From Nitrososphaeria archaeon (lineage in GTDB: Archaea > Thermoproteota > Nitrososphaeria > Nitrososphaerales > Nitrososphaeraceae), in NCBI GenBank assembly GCA_021324715.1, contig JAJPIN010000221.1, positions 1 to 10,166 of the forward strand: a DNA stretch of 10,166 nucleotides. Reading direction: 5' to 3'. Of this stretch, positions 6,697 through 10,166 are shown piece after piece; position 1 is the stretch's first letter; each line of letters starts with the position of its first letter. A program made the position numbers and the translations under genes. The notes below the pieces were generated by a model. The model worked only from the letters and a program-made list of their open reading frames with translations. It ran no database searches and was not told where the DNA came from.

Positions 6697-7617
6697 GTGA
6701 TTAACCATACGAAACAGGAAATTTCATTTGAAAAAATCTTGGTTGTAGGCTTGGGTCAACTCGGGCTTCCAGTCGCAAAGTATGTTAAAGAAAGGGGATT
6801 TGATGTTTATGGTTATGACAACAATCAGCTTGTAATGGAAAGTGCTGAAAAGCAACATGGTATAAAGAGACTAGAGAATTTCAAAGAAATTGACGTATTT
6901 TTGATTTGCATCTCCACTCATAGAGAGGATGATATTTCGTCGCCACAGATTGACGGATTAATGGCAATAATTAGAAAGATAGCTAAAGAAGCAACGAATG
7001 GAAAACTCGTATCAATCGAAAGTACCGTACCAAGAGGGACTACTAGGAAAATGTTCGAAATACTGGAGCATAGATTTCATGTAGTTCATGCGCCACATAG
7101 GTGGTTTGCACTGGAAGAGGAAATTCATGGTGTCAATCAACAAAGGGTAATAGGTGGTGTCTGTGACTGTTGTCTTCGAACAGGGATTAGATTTTATGAT
7201 GGAGTCGATAGTGAAGAAAAGACAGATTTGGAATTTTATACTGGTATGAAATCATATAGAAGTCTTGGCATTCCCATGTATTCTGTTTCCACAGTAGAAA
7301 TAGCGGAATTGAGTAAAATAGTTGAAAACGCAGATAGATACTTGCAAATTGCTTTTGCAGAGGATCTCTATATGTTTTGTAAAGCAAATCATATTTCGTT
7401 TGCAGAATTAAGAGATGCAGTAAATACAAAATGGAATGTAAACATTCTAGAACCTAGAGATGGAATTGGAGGTCATTGTATTCCAAAGGACACAAGAATG
7501 TTCCTAGAATCTTCGGAAATCAAGAGTAAAATATTGATTGCTGCTCAGGAAGTTGACAAGGATTATAGAAAATATATTGAAGGAATAGTTAAAGACATCA
7601 ATAAGTTAAATCATTAA
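6697..7617 (+). CDS. Short UDP-glucose/GDP-mannose dehydrogenase family protein
   Basis: The protein has the NAD-binding and central domains of nucleotide-sugar dehydrogenases (UDP-glucose or UDP-ManNAc dehydrogenase family), which oxidise the sugar C6 alcohol to a carboxylate with two NAD+. Numbered from the GTG start it shows VVGLGQLGLPVA (16-27), SIESTVPRGTT (106-116) and RVIGG (150-154). It also has ELSKIVEN (204-211) with the catalytic Lys207 and Asn211, and GIGGHCIPKD (256-265) with the nucleophile Cys261. Catalytic residues are therefore intact. The chain stops at 306 residues, about 45 after the nucleophile, where relatives of 400-440 residues continue into a C-terminal nucleotide-binding domain. 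No remnant of that domain follows. A loop of about 20 extra residues with three cysteines (VCDCC, 155-159) sits after RVIGG. The substrate is unknown; cell-envelope or glycan sugar synthesis is the usual role. Confidence 0.85.
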   Translation: MINHTKQEISFEKILVVGLGQLGLPVAKYVKERGFDVYGYDNNQLVMESAEKQHGIKRLENFKEIDVFLICISTHREDDISSPQIDGLMAIIRKIAKEATNGKLVSIESTVPRGTTRKMFEILEHRFHVVHAPHRWFALEEEIHGVNQQRVIGGVCDCCLRTGIRFYDGVDSEEKTDLEFYTGMKSYRSLGIPMYSVSTVEIAELSKIVENADRYLQIAFAEDLYMFCKANHISFAELRDAVNTKWNVNILEPRDGIGGHCIPKDTRMFLESSEIKSKILIAAQEVDKDYRKYIEGIVKDINKLNH

Positions 7618-7654
7618 CGTTTTCATCCATCATAATTTTAGCGAAATCATGCTC

Positions 7655-7672
7655 GTTTTTGAAGTTGTTTTT
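7655..7672 (+). terminator. T-rich terminator after the dehydrogenase gene
   Basis: Two runs of five T (7656-7660 and 7668-7672) follow the stop codon by about 40-55 bases and precede the next promoter. Archaeal RNA polymerase terminates at such T-tracts on the non-template strand without a hairpin. The call is from base pattern only. Confidence 0.4.
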
Positions 7673-7722
7673 CAATTATTGAACTGTAACATTTTGGGGT
7701 AACATCGTTACTCAATATTTAA

Positions 7723-7730
7723 TTTAAATA
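7723..7730 (+). promoter_or_regulatory. TATA box of the HemQ-like operon
   Basis: TTTAAATA is centred 26 bases upstream of the ATG at 7753, the canonical archaeal distance from TATA box to transcription start. The mRNA is thus predicted to be leaderless, and no Shine-Dalgarno sequence precedes the ATG. Confidence 0.55.
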
Positions 7731-7752
7731 TTCAGAATATTTCTGTATTAGC

Positions 7753-8481
7753 ATGAGTTATGATAAATCAAAAGCTAATCAAAAGGAGAGCGATATTAAA
7801 AAAAATGATAGCGACCTGGCTACTCAATATCTTAATTTTTCCTTCTACAGAGTAGACCCAAAATGGAGATGGCTAAATGATATAGGAAAAGAAGAAGCTG
7901 CTAAGGAGTTTTCATCATTGATAGATATTGCCAATACAAAAATGAAGGTAAGGACTTATTCCACGGTAGGTCTGAGAAAGGAATCTGACTTTATGTTATG
8001 GAGTATCTCTGATTCTATAGAAAAAGTTCAAGTGCTAACTTCAAAAGTTTATACTACCGTACTTGGAAAATATATTGACGCATCTGAAGTTTTTTTGTCG
8101 GCAACGCGTCCATCAATTTATTCGAATAAGGTTATTCCTGGTTTCATGGAAGTTGACGAACCGCTGAAATACAATATCGTTTATCCATTTGTCAAATCCA
8201 GAGAATGGTATCTACTTCCATTTGAAAAAAGAAGTGAAATGATGAAAGAGCATATTAATGTTGGTAAAAAATTTCCGCAAGTTAGACTGAATACATCTTA
8301 TTCATTTGGGATGGGAGATCAGGACTTTATGCTGGCTTTTGAAACTGACAATTTGATAGACTTTCAGGACTTGATCATGAAACTTCGTGAAACGCAAGTA
8401 AACAGATACGTTGTAAGAGATACCCCTATGATAGTTTGTGTATATAAAAAAATATTTGACATAATTATGAGTTTAGGATGA
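7753..8481 (+). CDS. Chlorite dismutase/HemQ-family heme protein
   Basis: This 242-residue protein belongs to the chlorite dismutase-like superfamily, which includes chlorite dismutase and the coproheme decarboxylase HemQ (ChdC). The C-terminal half carries the family core. YNIVYPFVKSREWYLLP (140-156) includes Tyr144 at the HemQ catalytic tyrosine position. EKRSEMMKEHINVGK (158-172) includes His167 at the proximal heme-ligand position. TSYSFGMGDQDFMLAFETD (181-199) and LRETQVNRYVVRDTP (211-225) follow. By a manual alignment from memory, the distal residue (Arg in true chlorite dismutases, Gln in Firmicutes HemQ) is Leu179, so chlorite breakdown is unlikely. Coproheme decarboxylation or another heme role is possible but unproven. 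The first 22 residues are a charged Lys/Asp/Ser tail without family counterpart. The gene is leaderless and overlaps the DUF1802 gene by four bases (ATGA), implying translational coupling. Confidence 0.88.
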   Translation: MSYDKSKANQKESDIKKNDSDLATQYLNFSFYRVDPKWRWLNDIGKEEAAKEFSSLIDIANTKMKVRTYSTVGLRKESDFMLWSISDSIEKVQVLTSKVYTTVLGKYIDASEVFLSATRPSIYSNKVIPGFMEVDEPLKYNIVYPFVKSREWYLLPFEKRSEMMKEHINVGKKFPQVRLNTSYSFGMGDQDFMLAFETDNLIDFQDLIMKLRETQVNRYVVRDTPMIVCVYKKIFDIIMSLG

Positions 8482-9083
8482 ACATGCTAGCACTCAAGGA
8501 ATGGTCTATTGTTTGTAGAGCTTTGGAGAATGGTAGACAATCAATATTGCTACGAAAGGGAGGAATCTTAGAATACAAGGAGGGTTTTGAGATTAGTCAA
8601 AAAATTTTCCTTTTGTATCCGACACTTGAGCACCAATCTAGAGAATATTTGCAACAAGATTATTTACAAGAAATTGAATTGCTATTAAGAAACAATGGCC
8701 CGAATTTTGACCAAGATAAAATAAATACTATAACGATTTTAGCACGAATTGAGGGGATGCAGGAGTTTAATGATGAAACAAAGTTATCCAAATTGGAGAA
8801 GTATCATATATGGAATGAAAAATATGTTAACATGAGAATGAGTTATAATCCAAAAAAACCAATGAATGCACTTCTATTGAGAATTTACAAGTTGCCTGAA
8901 CCTATTTCGGTAAAAGTTAACCCCGAATGGGCTGGTTGTAAATCCTGGATTAACATTGACCTTTCCAAAATAAATGGAATTTCTTCCGATAACATTGATA
9001 AATTATTGAACCTATGTGAACCAGTAATTAAAGAAGATGATTTTCAGAAAATCAATGATAGTTTTACGGAGATTTGGAATTGA
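8478..9083 (+). CDS. DUF1802 family protein
   Basis: This 201-residue protein matches the DUF1802 family, whose function is unknown. Its signature segments are ALKEWSIVCRALENGRQSILLRKGGI (5-30), FLLYPTLEHQ (44-53) and, near the C-terminus, WAGCKSWINIDLS (151-163). The conserved Lys/Arg/Gly/His residues suggest a binding or catalytic pocket, but no activity is established. I see no membrane segment. The ATG at 8478 overlaps the stop of the HemQ-like gene as ATGA; a second ATG two codons later (8484) is equally close to the conserved ALKEW start. The tight coupling implies the two products are made in step, and hints at a heme-related or complex-forming role, which is inference. Its 3' end contains the ribosome site of the aldo/keto reductase gene. 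Confidence 0.88.
   Translation: MNMLALKEWSIVCRALENGRQSILLRKGGILEYKEGFEISQKIFLLYPTLEHQSREYLQQDYLQEIELLLRNNGPNFDQDKINTITILARIEGMQEFNDETKLSKLEKYHIWNEKYVNMRMSYNPKKPMNALLLRIYKLPEPISVKVNPEWAGCKSWINIDLSKINGISSDNIDKLLNLCEPVIKEDDFQKINDSFTEIWN
9068..9071 (+). promoter_or_regulatory. Shine-Dalgarno site deciding the aldo/keto reductase start
   Basis: GGAG within the end of the DUF1802 gene is only two bases from the TTG at 9074 but eight bases from the TTG at 9080. The second spacing is workable and the first is not, so 9080 is favoured. Confidence 0.6.
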
Positions 9084-10066
9084 GATATAGACAGCTTGGT
9101 AAAAGCGATATTAAAGTAAGCGAAATCGGATTTGGTGCATGGACGATTGGCCTAGATTGGTGGGGGAAGAAAATAGATGATGATGAAGCGATTAGAATGT
9201 TAAAGAGAGCATATGACGTAGGAATTAATTTCTATGATACTGGAGACATCTATGGGAAAGGAAAAAGTGAGAAACTAATCGGAATAGCATTCAAAGGTAT
9301 GAGAGATGAAGTAGTATTTTCAACAAAATGGGGATACGACATGTACAATGCTGAACAAATTGGCCACAGTGAGCTACCTCAGAAACATAACTTAGACTAT
9401 TTGCACTATGCGTTAGGAAAGAGTCTAGAAAGACTTCAGACTAGTTATATCGACGTATATAGCCTTCACAACCCAAAAATGCAAGCTGTGACAAATAAGG
9501 AATTGTTTAATGAGTTAGATAATCTGGTTGCCAGGGGAACGATCAAAAGTCATGGGATAGCCTTGGGTCCAGCCATTGGATGGAAGGATGAGGGCTTGCA
9601 TGCAATGAGAGAACACAAAATTACATGTTTGCAGACTGTTTATAATATTTTAGAGCAAGATCCGGGCAATGAACTACTAAAGGCAGGTAAAGAAAAAAAT
9701 GTAGGAATAATGGCAAGAGTGCCTGACGCATCAGGAGTTTTAACTGGCAAAGTAAATGAGAACACCACATTTGACAAGAATGACCATAGAAGTGCGAGAA
9801 AAAAGGAATGGATATCTGAGGCATTAAAGAAAGTAGAAAATATGAGGACGATTTCTGACAAAAAAGGCTGGGACATAACTGAACTTGCAATTAAATTCAT
9901 TCTATCGCATGAGCAGATATCGGTGGTTCTGCCGACTATGATAAGTTTGGAGGAGATTGATAAATTTTCTCAGATATCAGATGGAAGATATCTGGATCAA
10001 GGCGAAATGCAACAAATTTCTGATATGTATCTTAATAATTTTTACGTTACTCCAAGTACAATGTAA
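9080..10066 (+). CDS. Aldo/keto reductase
   Basis: This protein is an NADPH-dependent aldo/keto reductase with a (beta/alpha)8 barrel, reducing aldehydes or ketones in the cytoplasm. From the TTG at 9080 it has 328 residues and opens MRYRQLGKSDIKVSEIGFGAWTIG, the usual beginning of the family. The catalytic tetrad is complete: Asp53 and Tyr58 in FYDTGDIYG, Lys83 in STKWG, and His130 in YSLHNP. The late ARVPDASGVLTGKV segment and the VLPTM strand near the C-terminus match the cofactor-binding side. The frame opens one codon pair earlier at 9074, but ribosome-site spacing and the TTGA overlap with the DUF1802 stop favour 9080. It is the last gene of the HemQ-like/DUF1802 operon. The physiological substrate cannot be predicted; members range from pyridoxal to methylglyoxal reductases. 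Confidence 0.92.
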   Translation: MRYRQLGKSDIKVSEIGFGAWTIGLDWWGKKIDDDEAIRMLKRAYDVGINFYDTGDIYGKGKSEKLIGIAFKGMRDEVVFSTKWGYDMYNAEQIGHSELPQKHNLDYLHYALGKSLERLQTSYIDVYSLHNPKMQAVTNKELFNELDNLVARGTIKSHGIALGPAIGWKDEGLHAMREHKITCLQTVYNILEQDPGNELLKAGKEKNVGIMARVPDASGVLTGKVNENTTFDKNDHRSARKKEWISEALKKVENMRTISDKKGWDITELAIKFILSHEQISVVLPTMISLEEIDKFSQISDGRYLDQGEMQQISDMYLNNFYVTPSTM

Positions 10067-10145
10067 ATTGATAGCTCATCTCACAAGCACGTGTAAAATG
10101 AATCGATAATTTATCCATTATTCTTATGTTTGCGATAAAATATGA

Positions 10146-10160
10146 GATGAATTATTCATC
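10146..10160. repeat. Short palindrome at the window edge
   Basis: GATGAAT and ATTCATC are exact reverse complements around a single T. The half-site ATGAAT/ATTCAT is the same as in the longer inverted repeat at 6402-6425, although the spacing differs. It may be part of a promoter for a gene beyond the window, or chance in AT-rich DNA. Confidence 0.4.
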
Positions 10161-10166
10161 ACGTTG

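Noticed and set aside
7753..8481. Calling the gene a functional chlorite dismutase
   Set aside because: The distal catalytic arginine is not at the expected place and no perchlorate- or chlorate-reduction genes are nearby.
6521..10107. Twelve-base inverted match AAATGAATCGAT between 6521-6532 (complement) and 10096-10107
   Set aside because: In a 10 kb AT-rich window several 12-base matches are expected by chance, and the flanking bases do not align.
6630..10150. Repeated GTGAGATGA/TGAGATGA words at 6630-6638, 10076-10084 (complement) and 10143-10150
   Set aside because: They are too short and too widely spaced relative to any gene start to be called a regulatory family; they are compatible with chance.

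Overview
The window looks like a stretch of an archaeal chromosome, most likely from the Nitrososphaerota (former Thaumarchaeota), perhaps a low-GC soil lineage related to Nitrososphaerales/Nitrosocosmicus. The assignment is an inference. It rests on AT-rich DNA, TATA-like boxes about 26 bases upstream of probable start codons (leaderless transcripts), Shine-Dalgarno sites mainly inside operons, many TTG/GTG starts, a single-finger C2H2 mini-protein, and a chlorite-dismutase-family/DUF1802 pair. No phylogeny could be run.

Layout. A short unrecognised gene (77-385, +) converges on a C2H2 zinc-finger mini-protein (400-594, -). Upstream of that on the same strand is a radical SAM enzyme (724-1692, -). 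A 193-base divergent promoter region then leads into a tight three-gene operon (1886-5850, +). It encodes ETF beta, ETF alpha and a FixC-like quinone oxidoreductase fused to a FixX-like ferredoxin domain. A thioredoxin-fold, peroxiredoxin-like gene (5856-6422, -) converges on the operon with only 5 bases between stops. A 24-base perfect inverted repeat covers its two possible start codons. After another divergent region come a short UDP-sugar-dehydrogenase-like gene (6697-7617, +) and, behind its own leaderless promoter, a coupled operon: a HemQ/chlorite-dismutase-like protein, a DUF1802 protein and an aldo/keto reductase (7753-10066, +). The last 100 bases hold no gene.

How the parts may work together. 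The ETF operon should pass electrons from a flavin-dependent or NADH donor through EtfAB to the EtfCX flavin/4Fe-4S protein and into the membrane quinone pool. The beta-subunit motif resembles bifurcating ETFs, so a low-potential ferredoxin product is possible. However, the alpha subunit lacks an arginine that normally contacts the electron-transferring flavin, and the FixC part carries an unusual helical insertion. The other genes (thioredoxin-fold protein, HemQ-like protein, aldo/keto reductase) share a loose redox/heme theme, but no single pathway is proven.

No rRNA, tRNA, CRISPR array, insertion sequence or integrase was seen. No stretch over 300 bases lacks a gene; the longest gap (6423-6696) carries promoter-like DNA.
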